IMG/VR virus record: IMGVR_UViG_3300011116_000889 | Location: 1-44,474 of that record | DNA from: a virus | Length of the DNA: 44,474 bases | Reading direction: 5' to 3' (one strand) | Shown: one piece after another, positions 26,921 to 35,007 of the stretch | Position numbering within the stretch: the first letter of the stretch is position 1 | Layout of the letters: the number at the start of each line of letters is the position of its first letter | Position numbers and translations under genes: made by a program | Notes under the pieces: generated by a model | Told to the model about the DNA's origin: nothing | The model's database searches: none | Seen by the model: the letters and a program-made list of their open reading frames with translations, nothing else

Positions 26921-27684
26921 TAGTCAAGTGCGGTCCAATCATCACCTTGATACCCTTTACGAGCATCGTCGAAAGTCATTTTGTCCCAAGCGCTGTTTAC
27001 CAAAGCGGCACTCAACGCAACCCGACTGTCCTCTTTGATGTAGACGTTTAGGTTCTGTACACTAGCAAGCAGGACCCAGTATTGATAGTTGTCAATAAAG
27101 AAGTCCGAAGTCTCAGACCCGGTTAAATCCGCCAAGTCCTGCTGGCCGAAGAACATAAACCATGACGCAGCGTTGCACGTATTGATAAACAAATTAGTAC
27201 CAACAATGTAACCAAACATCTGCTGCGTTGGTATGGTATTGTAATAATACGGCGGGTAAGCAGGATAGCCTGACGTAAACGGCCAACCCATATTAGCCGG
27301 CAGCAACTGGCGAAACCACCTAGGATTGTCCAACGAAATCTTATTCGTCGGCTGCATGTTACCAGTGGAATCTTTGGTATAATTAAACAGCATATCAATC
27401 GTTTTGATACGCAGGGCGCCGGTTGTGCCAGTGCCAGCATCGGAAGTATACGGCCCGTAATTTGACGACGGGTAAGACCATGGCGCACCGCTCGACCCGT
27501 TTAGTCGAATGGCACCCATAACCTTCAACCCTTCCCACGAGTTAGCTTGTAACGCCTGTCGACGGGAATCATTGATCGCCGCTAGGACGTTGTCAACAGA
27601 CCCCGGTTGGAAAGTCGCGGCAGCCCGACCCGTGTAATTCAACACGCGATCGACCATCGCCTGAATGTAGGAGGAGTAAGCCAT
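26920..27684 (-). CDS. Head-tail adaptor-like protein (tail tubular protein A type)
   Basis: 254 residues. The N-terminal helices contain I-N-D-S-R-R-Q-A-L-Q-A-N-S-W-E-G, which fits the helical bundle of podoviral adaptors; the rest is Tyr/Pro-rich beta. It precedes the nozzle-like gene with a TAATG overlap, the usual A-then-B order. The likely role is to bridge portal and nozzle. Palindromic site 4 lies 22 bases upstream of its start. Confidence 0.68.
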   Translation of the reverse strand: MAYSSYIQAMVDRVLNYTGRAAATFQPGSVDNVLAAINDSRRQALQANSWEGLKVMGAIRLNGSSGAPWSYPSSNYGPYTSDAGTGTTGALRIKTIDMLFNYTKDSTGNMQPTNKISLDNPRWFRQLLPANMGWPFTSGYPAYPPYYYNTIPTQQMFGYIVGTNLFINTCNAASWFMFFGQQDLADLTGSETSDFFIDNYQYWVLLASVQNLNVYIKEDSRVALSAALVNSAWDKMTFDDARKGYQGDDWTALD

Positions 27685-27701
27685 AAGTTTAATGAAGCCT
27701 T

Positions 27702-27727
27702 GGTGCGTATCAATATCTGATACACAC
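27702..27727. promoter_or_regulatory. Palindromic motif site 4 (GTATCA-ATATC-TGATAC)
   Basis: The core is 27707-27723. The arms extend outward (GGTGC... and ...ACACC) with one mismatch. It is in the 65-base gap between the 63-aa gene and the adaptor-like gene, 22 bases ahead of the leftward start at 27684. Confidence 0.75.
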
Positions 27728-27749
27728 CAAAGCTCGATGAACCTACAGG

Positions 27750-27941
27750 TTAGCTACCAGAGCCGAGGTTCGGCTCGCCACCCATTTTACCCGGCGCGGC
27801 ATCGCCAGAGGTGGTGTATTGCTTCAGAACATTGGTGCCGGACAAGGAATCCTTGGCCTCACCTTTGAGCATGTCGGTGTCGCACACATGCTTGCCGGAC
27901 TTAGACGTCCACTCTTGGTTGCGGAGATCAGGAACTTTCAT
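27750..27941 (-). CDS. Small hypothetical virion-region protein, 63 aa
   Basis: Polar, charged, no membrane segment. Contains one Cys (H-V-C-D-T-D). The start is preceded by ACCCAACC-ATG, the typical context here. Located between the decoration-like protein and the adaptor. Function is unknown; it could be a minor head protein. Confidence 0.6.
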   Translation of the reverse strand: MKVPDLRNQEWTSKSGKHVCDTDMLKGEAKDSLSGTNVLKQYTTSGDAAPGKMGGEPNLGSGS

Positions 27942-27953
27942 GGTTGGGTGTGA

Positions 27954-28292
27954 TTAAACGGAGTCGCCTTCGACCTGAATGTAGAGAGTACCGGACACGT
28001 CAGCGGGGGCAGTAGTGCCGTCAACTGAGGTGAGGGTGTAGATACTGGAGCCGTTGGTGGTAACATTGACGTTAGCCTCAGCGGGACCAGCTTTGATGAA
28101 ACGGTAAGCAAAAACCGACAAGATGCGACCGGACGCGAATCCGAGCAAAGAGTCAGAAATGTCACCGGCGGTAGCGCCCTGTGTAGACAGGACGATAGAG
28201 AAGCGACGCTTGGTAGCGATGACCTTACCGGATGCAGAACCGATAAGGTCATTCGAGATCAGCGTCACATTTGAAGCTGTGACAGCGGCCAT
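27954..28292 (-). CDS. Putative head decoration or minor capsid protein, 112 aa
   Basis: A small beta-rich protein with alternating strands (S-I-V-L-S-T, I-L-S-V-F-A-Y-R-F-I) and a Gly/Ser/Thr-rich end. It starts 3 bases after the major capsid stop. Small beta proteins directly after the capsid gene are often decoration or stabilising proteins. Assigned by position only. Confidence 0.55.
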   Translation of the reverse strand: MAAVTASNVTLISNDLIGSASGKVIATKRRFSIVLSTQGATAGDISDSLLGFASGRILSVFAYRFIKAGPAEANVNVTTNGSSIYTLTSVDGTTAPADVSGTLYIQVEGDSV

Positions 28293-28295
28293 AGG

Positions 28296-29681
28296 TTAAC
28301 GATAGTCGAGGACGTTTTGGAGGTACATGTTGGACTCCGGGAACTCGAGTTCGAGACCGGACTCCGTCAGCCACTCGTCTTCACGGTAATCAGCGTTGTT
28401 CGGCTGGCGCTGGGTGAGCAGCTCCGTATCGCGACCGTTCATGTAACGGTAACGCAGGTTCAGAACATCGAGGAACAGCGCGTTGTAGCGCAGGATCGGG
28501 TTCTGGCTGAACAGCGGGTGGCTCTTGTAGTAAATCTTACCAAACGGGGTCTGGTGAGCTACGACATTCATACCGTACGTGTCCGTTATCGGCAGGTCAC
28601 TCATCAGCACCGCACGGCTCTTGTAGAGCTGATTGATGACGTTGAGGAAACCGGAACCACAAAGGACCAGCTTTTCGTTGGCCTTGTTGTTCGTCACGCG
28701 GAAGACACGCTCCAGATAACCATCATAGAGTTTCTCCGTGATGTAGTTATTGGTGTTCGAGATGATACGGCAATCGTCATCCGTGTCAGCGGTTACCGCC
28801 GCAGGACCGACCGATACGCCGTCACCACCACGGTACTGCGAGTAAGCGGCCTGCCACTGCTGGAGGAACCAAATGACGCCACCCGTGTAGCGCGTGATGG
28901 TACCACCGTTGTTGGACAGAAGCGATTGACCGAAGATGAAACCCTTTTCTATCTCGATCATGTGGTTGACCGAAGCTTCTTTAGCTTGGTCCTTGTACGG
29001 GCCAGTCTCGTCGTATTTCGCACTGGTCTTCAGCGCCGTGCCAGTGATCTGGAACGCGGTACGGAAGATTTGCGAATAGTTCGAGATTTCGATTGGCATG
29101 TTGTACGTGTTGTACGACGAGCCAACGGTGCCTTCGGCGAACGCCGAGCCGACAATCAGGACTTCAACCGACACGCCAGAGGCGGAGTTGTAGGTGACTG
29201 CGTTAGCGGAAGTCTGTACCGCGATGAAAGCCAAGCGATTGTTCGCGGCATCAACATAGGTAACACGACCGATAAGCGAAACTAGGCCGAGGGTGGAGTC
29301 TACGGCGTAGTATTTGATAACGTGGCCAACACGGAAGTTGGACGTACCGCCGTTAACATTCGCGTTGACCTTGACACCGTATTGGGTGCCAGCGGTTGGC
29401 GTGAAGTTAGCGCCAGCGGCGGTCCAGGTGCCGAAGTCGGCAGAAACAGCCGAGTAGAACACAACATTGCCGGAGATCGCGGCGGTGGTCGTGCGCTGGG
29501 GCTGGAGACGCTTTTCGTACCAGTGGAACTCAGAATCGTTCGTAACCTCTTCCTTCATCAGAGAGAGGAGACCCATGAGGGGAGCAGCACCGTTCGGGTA
29601 AAAATAAAATACCGACCGGCGCACGTTCTTGAACCGTTGTGTAGAGAACGATTCGGAGCTAATAAGACCGAGGATAGCCAT
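28296..29681 (-). CDS. Major capsid protein
   Basis: 461 residues, N-terminal helix-rich arm (S-T-Q-R-F-K-N-V-R-R), a beta insertion at about 70-190, then the conserved-looking block I-S-N-Y-S-Q-I-F-R-T-A-F-Q-I-T-G-T-A followed by I-E-I-E-K-G-F-I-F-G. These blocks match the DUF5309/SU10-type HK97-fold capsid pattern as I remember it. Its place after portal and scaffold supports the call. The leader is CACTACA-ATG. Confidence 0.82.
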   Translation of the reverse strand: MAILGLISSESFSTQRFKNVRRSVFYFYPNGAAPLMGLLSLMKEEVTNDSEFHWYEKRLQPQRTTTAAISGNVVFYSAVSADFGTWTAAGANFTPTAGTQYGVKVNANVNGGTSNFRVGHVIKYYAVDSTLGLVSLIGRVTYVDAANNRLAFIAVQTSANAVTYNSASGVSVEVLIVGSAFAEGTVGSSYNTYNMPIEISNYSQIFRTAFQITGTALKTSAKYDETGPYKDQAKEASVNHMIEIEKGFIFGQSLLSNNGGTITRYTGGVIWFLQQWQAAYSQYRGGDGVSVGPAAVTADTDDDCRIISNTNNYITEKLYDGYLERVFRVTNNKANEKLVLCGSGFLNVINQLYKSRAVLMSDLPITDTYGMNVVAHQTPFGKIYYKSHPLFSQNPILRYNALFLDVLNLRYRYMNGRDTELLTQRQPNNADYREDEWLTESGLELEFPESNMYLQNVLDYR

Positions 29682-29710
29682 TGTAGTGCGTAGTTAACTT
29701 GCAGCGTTGG

Positions 29711-30622
29711 TCATGAGGTTGGTGTGAACAACCGTTCGGCTGTGGTTTGCGTGGGTGCAGCACCACCCGATGAACCACTTCGCCCTCCCATTGATGTGGT
29801 GGACATTGGCCGAGTACCAGACTGCTGCGAGGTGGTCTGGTTTGGAGTGCCCCCGGCTTGAGCGACAGCGAGTTTGAAGTCGTTGACGTTCTTACCGAGG
29901 AGTTTAGCTGCCTGTGCTGCGACAAAGTTTTTAGCCTCACCGACGTTGTTGAAGCTCATACCACGAGCTTTAGCTGCGTCAGTGATTTCTTTAAGAAGCG
30001 GGCCGTAGTCTTTTAGACCGGGGTATTCACCCACGAAGTCACTAAAATGCTGTTGGGCACGCTGTTCTTGAAAGGTCTGTTGGACTGGTTGGATTTGCTG
30101 GCGAAGCTCAGAGACCTTTTGGTCCATGAGGTAGCGGTTGATGGTAACCGCTTGACGCGCGATAGCCTGCAAGTGGTCGTTGTAGGCGGCGAGTTGGTTT
30201 GGAGTCGGCTTGACTCCAAAGGTGTTCTCGAAGGTTTGTTCAGTCGCCGTGTAAATGTTGAACTGAGAACGAAATTCGTCATCAGACATTTGCGGCTGAC
30301 CCTGGGACTGCGCAGCGGCTGGCTGATTGCGCGCAGCGAGTATGGACTGAAGCTGCTGCTCTGACATAACCACCTGAGGCGGCGCTGACGGGGACGGGGT
30401 CAAAGTCGGCGCTTGGGTCGGAGTGACTGGTACCTGCCGACCCGCCGGCGCACTCGTACCCTCAGACGGTGCTGTCACCTCTGGAGACGATGCCGGAGCG
30501 ATTGGTGCCTGCTGGCTCGGCTCGGAAGCCGGAGTGTTAGAAGGGGCGAACGGATTCGCACCTTGACCTCCGCCGGAAATGCCCTCGGCGTCTGGGCTTC
30601 TAAGAATAGATTTAATGTGCAT
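29711..30622 (-). CDS. Scaffolding protein
   Basis: 303 residues with the typical scaffold layout. The N-terminal 90 residues are Pro/Ser/Ala-rich and disordered, the middle (115-210) is helical and Gln-rich with coiled-coil character, and the C-terminus is Ser/Gly/Thr-rich. It lies between portal and capsid, the standard place. It contains no visible protease motif, so it is likely a plain scaffold that leaves the prohead or is cut by another enzyme. Confidence 0.8.
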   Translation of the reverse strand: MHIKSILRSPDAEGISGGGQGANPFAPSNTPASEPSQQAPIAPASSPEVTAPSEGTSAPAGRQVPVTPTQAPTLTPSPSAPPQVVMSEQQLQSILAARNQPAAAQSQGQPQMSDDEFRSQFNIYTATEQTFENTFGVKPTPNQLAAYNDHLQAIARQAVTINRYLMDQKVSELRQQIQPVQQTFQEQRAQQHFSDFVGEYPGLKDYGPLLKEITDAAKARGMSFNNVGEAKNFVAAQAAKLLGKNVNDFKLAVAQAGGTPNQTTSQQSGTRPMSTTSMGGRSGSSGGAAPTQTTAERLFTPTS

Positions 30623-30628
30623 GAGAAA

Positions 30629-30964
30629 TTAACCTTCTAACTTGTCTTCACTGTTGAGTACCGCGGTCGGTTCCAGGTGCCGGATTTCCTCCTCCAGTTC
30701 CTCCTTGCGGATTGCTGTTGCCAGACGCAGTCGACGTAGGCCCCGTATTTCCCCGATGGACTGCTCCCGCAGAACCTCCTGCTCCCTGCTGGCCGGGACT
30801 CGGTCCAACACCAACTGGTTGAGGGACGCCGCCAACGCTTCCAGGTCCGCTAACCATTGCTGGGTTAAACTGTCCTGCAGCCATGAGCATAAGTTCCTGT
30901 GCTCGTTGTGGGGAGAGGTCGAAGCGTTCGGCGTTTCTGACGCCCCGTAGATCGAGGATTTCAT
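30629..30964 (-). CDS. Candidate overlapping ORF within the portal 3' end, coiled-coil
   Basis: This frame is +1 relative to the portal and stays open for 111 codons, stopping 19 bases after the portal stop and 6 bases before the scaffold start. Its last 80 residues look like a real helical protein: W-L-A-D-L-E-A-L-A-A-S-L then K-E-E-L-E-E-E-I-R-H-L-E. The upstream part (about residues 1-33) looks like a shadow, so the true start may be internal and non-ATG, or the product may be a frameshifted portal tail. The portal frame here is Gly/Pro/Ser-rich. Confidence 0.4.
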   Translation of the reverse strand: MKSSIYGASETPNASTSPHNEHRNLCSWLQDSLTQQWLADLEALAASLNQLVLDRVPASREQEVLREQSIGEIRGLRRLRLATAIRKEELEEEIRHLEPTAVLNSEDKLEG

Positions 30965-32726
30965 TGAGGATTAGTGTCGGGTCTTTCTTGAACACGAGGA
31001 CTAGTTTAGGGTCCTTAGCCATGGCGACCAAGAGTTCTTGGAGCGTCATAGCCAGTGCATTGCGTTCAGACGGCAGAGTGCCATCGAATACAAGGAAATC
31101 GTAATTGCCGATCAGGTCGGATTTGGTGACGTTAAGGAAAGCGGTGGCGCCGGACATTACGCCCGGTACTGTTGCGAGGCGATGACCACCGATGACTTTA
31201 ACCATCGTCGGAACGTCAAGCCCTTGACGAAGGTTCGAGATGAGTTTCTGACCGAGGGGGAGAAGTGCGGAATCCCAGATACCGTGAGCTGTAAGGAGCA
31301 GACGACCAGCCGCAGCTGGAGCCACGTTACGAGCTTCTGCCGCAGAGCGTCGCCCACCTGCGAATTGACCAAGCAGAGTATCTGTGATTCCGGTAGCCTC
31401 TTGACCGTATTTTGTGAGAAACGTACAGTCGTTGAGGTGAGATTGGGTGACGTCTTGAACTTTGAGCTGCTGGACGTAGCGGTCGACACCGGACCCGGCC
31501 ATGGTTTTCTTAAGTCGGATGATGGGGTTACGATCCTGTAAATCTTTAACTTCGATCCCCGACGGGTCGACGACGAGGCGGTTTGAGATAACTTTACGAA
31601 CGGAGGTGATACGAGCGTTGATGAACCAGGTGATGGTATCTTGGAGCGGTCCAAGAATCTCCGCAAGTCCGAAGTTGATAAAACGGATTTGGTCATTGGC
31701 AAACTGGGCAACGTTGTAACCAAATTCGTCATGAGCATTACCCATTTCTTCAAGACGAATGATGCGCGAATCGTTCGCCATCCAGACTAGGCATTTAACC
31801 TCACGGTCGATTGCGGGGTTGAGGAATTTACCGGGAGCGTATTCGAACTTCGCCGGGTTCATGCGGATTTGCAACTCGGACACGAGAACAAATCTCGGCA
31901 CGTTGTTGTACATCAACATCGGGTCTTTACCAATCCAGATGAGTCGACGGCCGTCAAGGTCTTCTTGGCGGAAAGCTGGGATGAACTGGACGCCAGCACA
32001 TTCTTTGGATTGTTCGAGAATCTCCAAATCGCCACGGCCGTATTCAATCTCGTCACCGCAGAACTCACCTTCGCGCCAGCGGGTGATTGGCAGCCGTGGG
32101 TCAGGAAAGAAACGGTACGGGTTAACGGGGATGATCTTGTTACCTAAGAACTTAGTCGCGTCGGTGACTTGGGTTATCATCGGTGGCACAACCGCAGGCA
32201 TAGCCGGGTTGGGCACGAATTTAGGATCGGGCACTTGGGAGACAACGGGCAGCTTTTCGTGCACCCACGATTCTTTCAACACCCCGATACCGTAACGACC
32301 AATGTCAGTAAGGAACTGGGTTAGTTTCTCAGACTTGAAGCGGTTATAATTCAGGTCGCGCTCAAGCAGAGCCATACCGATTTTAGCGGCATCTTCATTA
32401 CTACCCTGAGAACCTGACATCTCGTAGAAGTAGTCACGCTGGTTAAACACACCGTAGCAAAACGACACAAACGTCTGCACCTGCTGATACGTCAGCGGCA
32501 CGATCATTTTCATCGGCTCTTTGCGTTCACGGGCTTTCACATCCTCAACATCGGCTTCGCGTTCGCCCCGGTATACTTGGTCATGCCGATCCCAGTCGGG
32601 GTAGTGACGCACCATTTCAACGCGTGACAACTTCAGGTAGTCCTTGCACCGCTGGAGTAGTCCGGCGATTTGAGCGTTATGCGTGGTCTGTGCCAGCACT
32701 TCATAGACTTCAGGAAGCATTGCCAT
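30648..32726 (-). CDS. Portal protein
   Basis: 692 residues, within the range of large podoviral portals. The N-terminus is helical with W-D-R-H-D-Q-V-Y-R-G. A central block includes F-C-Y-G-V-F-N-Q-R-D-Y-F-Y-E, where a helix meets strands, and a long helical C-terminal part carries A-G-G-R-R-S-A-A-E-A-R. The last 75 residues are Gly/Ser/Pro-rich and low in complexity. It forms the dodecameric channel for packaging. Palindromic site 5 is 14 bases upstream. The C-terminal region is overlapped by another frame (30629-30964). Confidence 0.82.
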   Translation of the reverse strand: MAMLPEVYEVLAQTTHNAQIAGLLQRCKDYLKLSRVEMVRHYPDWDRHDQVYRGEREADVEDVKARERKEPMKMIVPLTYQQVQTFVSFCYGVFNQRDYFYEMSGSQGSNEDAAKIGMALLERDLNYNRFKSEKLTQFLTDIGRYGIGVLKESWVHEKLPVVSQVPDPKFVPNPAMPAVVPPMITQVTDATKFLGNKIIPVNPYRFFPDPRLPITRWREGEFCGDEIEYGRGDLEILEQSKECAGVQFIPAFRQEDLDGRRLIWIGKDPMLMYNNVPRFVLVSELQIRMNPAKFEYAPGKFLNPAIDREVKCLVWMANDSRIIRLEEMGNAHDEFGYNVAQFANDQIRFINFGLAEILGPLQDTITWFINARITSVRKVISNRLVVDPSGIEVKDLQDRNPIIRLKKTMAGSGVDRYVQQLKVQDVTQSHLNDCTFLTKYGQEATGITDTLLGQFAGGRRSAAEARNVAPAAAGRLLLTAHGIWDSALLPLGQKLISNLRQGLDVPTMVKVIGGHRLATVPGVMSGATAFLNVTKSDLIGNYDFLVFDGTLPSERNALAMTLQELLVAMAKDPKLVLVFKKDPTLILNEILDLRGVRNAERFDLSPQRAQELMLMAAGQFNPAMVSGPGSVGGVPQPVGVGPSPGQQGAGGSAGAVHRGNTGPTSTASGNSNPQGGTGGGNPAPGTDRGTQQ

Positions 32727-32739
32727 GGGAAGGAGTGGT

Positions 32740-32754
32740 TATCAGGAATTGATA
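32740..32754. promoter_or_regulatory. Palindromic motif site 5 (TATCA-GGAAT-TGATA)
   Basis: Lies in the 32-base gap between the coiled-coil membrane gene and the portal start, about 14 bases from the leftward ATG at 32726. On the minus strand it reads TATCA-ATTCC-TGATA, the same spacer as site 3. Site 8 has the same core and flank (TGATAGGGAC on the plus strand). Confidence 0.7.
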
Positions 32755-32758
32755 GGGA

Positions 32759-32992
32759 CTATTTGAAAAATTTGAGAATGACACCACCGAAGGCCAAAGT
32801 CGCCGCGATGACTCCGCGTTGCTTCCAGCGTTCGTGTTCGAGTTCGGTAACTCGGCCGTTGGTCTTTTGGGTCTGAGCAAGGATCGCGTCCAGCTTGGAG
32901 TCCATGTTCTCAAAACGAGTATGCAAGCGTGCAAATACTGCGTCGGTAGAATTAGGATGGTAGCTGTTACTGGAAAACTCGTGGTCGCTCAT
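32759..32992 (-). CDS. Coiled-coil membrane-anchored small protein, 77 aa (XhlA-like)
   Basis: The start at 32992 lies in an ATGA overlap with the holin-like gene. A short coiled coil (residues 20-57, including T-N-G-R-V-T-E-L-E) is followed by one C-terminal membrane segment (A-A-T-L-A-F-G-G-V-I-L-K-F-F). The arrangement fits XhlA-type or spanin-like lysis accessory proteins. It sits next to the holin candidate. Confidence 0.6.
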   Translation of the reverse strand: MSDHEFSSNSYHPNSTDAVFARLHTRFENMDSKLDAILAQTQKTNGRVTELEHERWKQRGVIAATLAFGGVILKFFK

Positions 32993-33405
32993 TTGTTTTT
33001 GACGTAGCGAGCCCCGAACCACCAGAAGATTGCAGTAAAAGACCCGAAGACTATCTCGGATGATAGAGCAGCGCGGTCGGTCGGGGAGGCGTTGAGGTAG
33101 ACTGTCACAATCACGGCAACACTTGCCCAGGTGAGAACCGGTCGGGTAAGCTGTTTGAAGCCGTCGATACTTATGTAGAAATTAGCCACCCACGGGTGAA
33201 TCGTGGGTGGTAAGGACGGCAGTTCGCCGGCACCGGTTTGGCTTGCGGCGAACGCTTTCCACGCTTCGGTTTTTTCTGCTGCGTTAACGGTAGCCTCCAT
33301 CAGTTTAATCTTGTTTTTGGTGTCGAAGTAATCCGTCACACAATGCAAGACTGACCCGAGGATTCCGCCAGACGCGGCGTTTAAGAAAAAACCGGCGATG
33401 TCCAT
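32989..33405 (-). CDS. Holin-like protein (3TM/GTA-type)
   Basis: 138 residues. An N-terminal hydrophobic helix (F-F-L-N-A-A-S-G-G-I-L-G) and two later membrane helices (V-L-T-W-A-S-V-A-V-I-V-T-V-Y-L and V-F-G-S-F-T-A-I-F-W-W-F-G). The middle W-V-A-N-F-Y-I-S-I-D-G-F-K-Q-L-T-R-P matches the pattern of holins of the GTA 3TM family. It probably forms the lesion that triggers lysis. It is about 25 kb away from the transglycosylase-like gene. Confidence 0.68.
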   Translation of the reverse strand: MDIAGFFLNAASGGILGSVLHCVTDYFDTKNKIKLMEATVNAAEKTEAWKAFAASQTGAGELPSLPPTIHPWVANFYISIDGFKQLTRPVLTWASVAVIVTVYLNASPTDRAALSSEIVFGSFTAIFWWFGARYVKNK

Positions 33406-33406
33406 G

Positions 33407-33787
33407 TTATTCGGAAAGTTTGAACGCCAGCAGAAGCTGAGCGCCGTGGAGGTTGGCTGGAACTTTCTTCTCGTCTGAGTAATGACGCAGGCAGGACATA
33501 CAGGTTTGGAACTGTAGGTCTGTCATGTCAACAGGGTTGTCCTTGCGTTCCCAAGCGCGAACCTCTGCCCGGAATTTGACAAAGGAGTTTTGATCGGTCG
33601 GAGAACCGTTGGAAACTTCGCCTTGGTAGACAGGACGGTTGGCTACGAAGAACTCGAGTTCGTCAGCTAGGAGGCCGGCGGAGACGATTTCACGACGCTT
33701 GGTAGTCCAGCCCGCTGAGGTGATAGCGGACAGGAGGAGTTCGATAGAACCGTTGGATAGGATGATGATGTTGGTTTGATCAGGCAT
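33407..33787 (-). CDS. Hypothetical protein, 126 aa
   Basis: I chose the ATG at 33787, because codons upstream of it belong to the terminator and the previous gene. The N-terminus is hydrophobic with I-I-I-L then S-I-E-L-L-L-S-A, and the rest is a charged helical protein with two Cys (C-M-S-C). It is immediately upstream of the holin-like gene and may belong to the lysis group. No family is recognised. Confidence 0.6.
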   Translation of the reverse strand: MPDQTNIIILSNGSIELLLSAITSAGWTTKRREIVSAGLLADELEFFVANRPVYQGEVSNGSPTDQNSFVKFRAEVRAWERKDNPVDMTDLQFQTCMSCLRHYSDEKKVPANLHGAQLLLAFKLSE

Positions 33788-33790
33788 GTT

Positions 33791-33826
33791 AAAATGGGGC
33801 CCACGACACCATGCCGTCAGGCCCCA
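33791..33826 (-). terminator. Rho-independent-like terminator, leftward
   Basis: On the minus strand a stem TGGGGCC ... GGCCCCA (33820-33826 and 33795-33801) is followed by TTTTAA. It lies between the stop of the decoration-like gene (33832) and the start of the 126-aa gene (33787). Readthrough or a fresh start may set lysis-gene expression apart. Confidence 0.6.
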
Positions 33827-33831
33827 AAGTG

Positions 33832-34374
33832 TTACGAAGTGGCGAACGGAGTAGCAACGATACCGGAACCGAGGACAACTCCATTGACGTGCCATTGGGT
33901 CGTAGAGACGCAGACAAAGTCAATATACGTACCAATAAGAGCACCGGTCGTGGTGCCGTTCATGGAGACTGCGATGTGCGTGGTACCGTTAGCAGCGAAG
34001 GTCTTAGGACCGTCGTTAGCAGCCGGGGTAGCGTTAGCGGTGTTGGCGAGAACGTTACCGATGATTAGCGTGGTACCAGCGTCGGTGATGATCTTCGCAG
34101 CGTTCGAGGTGATAGCGGTCGTCACGAGGAAACGGAACTGCAAGCCAACCTGCGGGACAGGAAGGGTGTAGACGATGCCAGCCGCCCGGTCAAAGAGAAG
34201 GTCGGAACCGGATTGCTGCGCCGTAAGAGTTACGGTCGAGCCGGAACCGGCAACGACGTTGTGTTTTTCGAGAGCGATTTGAGGTTGGTCACCAAGCTGA
34301 ATGTCAGCAACATTGGAGAAACCAAGATACTGCCGCATGAGACGTGGACCGTCGATTGTGCCTGAATAAGCCAT
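33832..34374 (-). CDS. Structural beta-rich protein, 180 aa
   Basis: The N-terminal 45 residues are polar and charged (M-R-Q-Y-L-G-F-S-N), then Thr/Ala/Gly-rich beta strands (V-T-L-T-A-Q-Q, I-V-Y-T-L-P-V-P-Q-V-G-L-Q-F-R-F) and a hydrophobic last third. The pattern is of a virion surface or decoration protein. The leader is TACTACA-ATG. A terminator follows. Confidence 0.55.
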   Translation of the reverse strand: MAYSGTIDGPRLMRQYLGFSNVADIQLGDQPQIALEKHNVVAGSGSTVTLTAQQSGSDLLFDRAAGIVYTLPVPQVGLQFRFLVTTAITSNAAKIITDAGTTLIIGNVLANTANATPAANDGPKTFAANGTTHIAVSMNGTTTGALIGTYIDFVCVSTTQWHVNGVVLGSGIVATPFATS

Positions 34375-34419
34375 TGTAGTAAGATATGAGGGTTGCTAAA
34401 GGCCGACCTTTGCCGTTCC

Positions 34420-35007
34420 TTAAACTTGTGTCACCGTCACGATTATGGACGGTGCGTTGGGTACTGGCGGAGTGCCAGTGTAATATTGTAGTTTGACACC
34501 AGTGTCATCAGCTGACCAAAAGAGTTCGAGGTAGTCAGTAGCGGCCAAAGCCATAACTAGGTTCATGGCCAGAATTACGTGACCATCAGTTGATCCGTGC
34601 TTTGCGAGGATACCTACGACACTGTTGGAGTCAGCGATGGGTTGGCCGTTTTTCTTGAACCAAATACTAGCGTCTTTGTCAAGGCTGCTGTTGTTGGAAA
34701 GCTGGATTGAGTATTGGGTGTTGTAAACCCCGGTGGCGGCGACGGTCAGTTTGGTACCGCCGACAAGGGTGACGCCATTGGATTCGCCAGTGGTGTTAAT
34801 GGTTATGACCTTTATCTCGTCAGCTATGGAGACAGACTGGGTTGTTGTGTCGTAAAAGGTACCGTAGTATTTAGTACCGGAGTATAGGATTTGGTTCGAA
34901 ACTGTCAAGCCGACTAGTGATTGAACCGTTGCTAGGGGACCAAGACCGAGTTGGTCACGAGCGGCTGGCAAATCACCGAATTTGGAAAGTGTGCCAGGTG
35001 TGGACAT
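34420..35007 (-). CDS. C1q/TNF-like jelly-roll virion protein, 195 aa
   Basis: The C-terminal 130 residues are beta-rich with segments resembling C1q/TNF-like trimeric heads: T-G-V-Y-N-T-Q-Y-S-I-Q-L, then A-S-I-W-F-K-K-N-G, then L-E-L-F-W-S-A-D-D-T. The N-terminus is a short linker (L-P-A-A-R-D-Q-L-G-L) such as found at the base of fibre proteins. It probably binds receptor or decorates the virion. Starts in a TAATG overlap with the protease-like gene. Confidence 0.5.
   Translation of the reverse strand: MSTPGTLSKFGDLPAARDQLGLGPLATVQSLVGLTVSNQILYSGTKYYGTFYDTTTQSVSIADEIKVITINTTGESNGVTLVGGTKLTVAATGVYNTQYSIQLSNNSSLDKDASIWFKKNGQPIADSNSVVGILAKHGSTDGHVILAMNLVMALAATDYLELFWSADDTGVKLQYYTGTPPVPNAPSIIVTVTQV

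Noticed and set aside
28317-29285. 322-codon open frame on the plus strand over the capsid gene
   Set aside because: Val/Arg/Glu-rich composition typical of an antisense shadow; the minus-strand capsid frame has real motifs.
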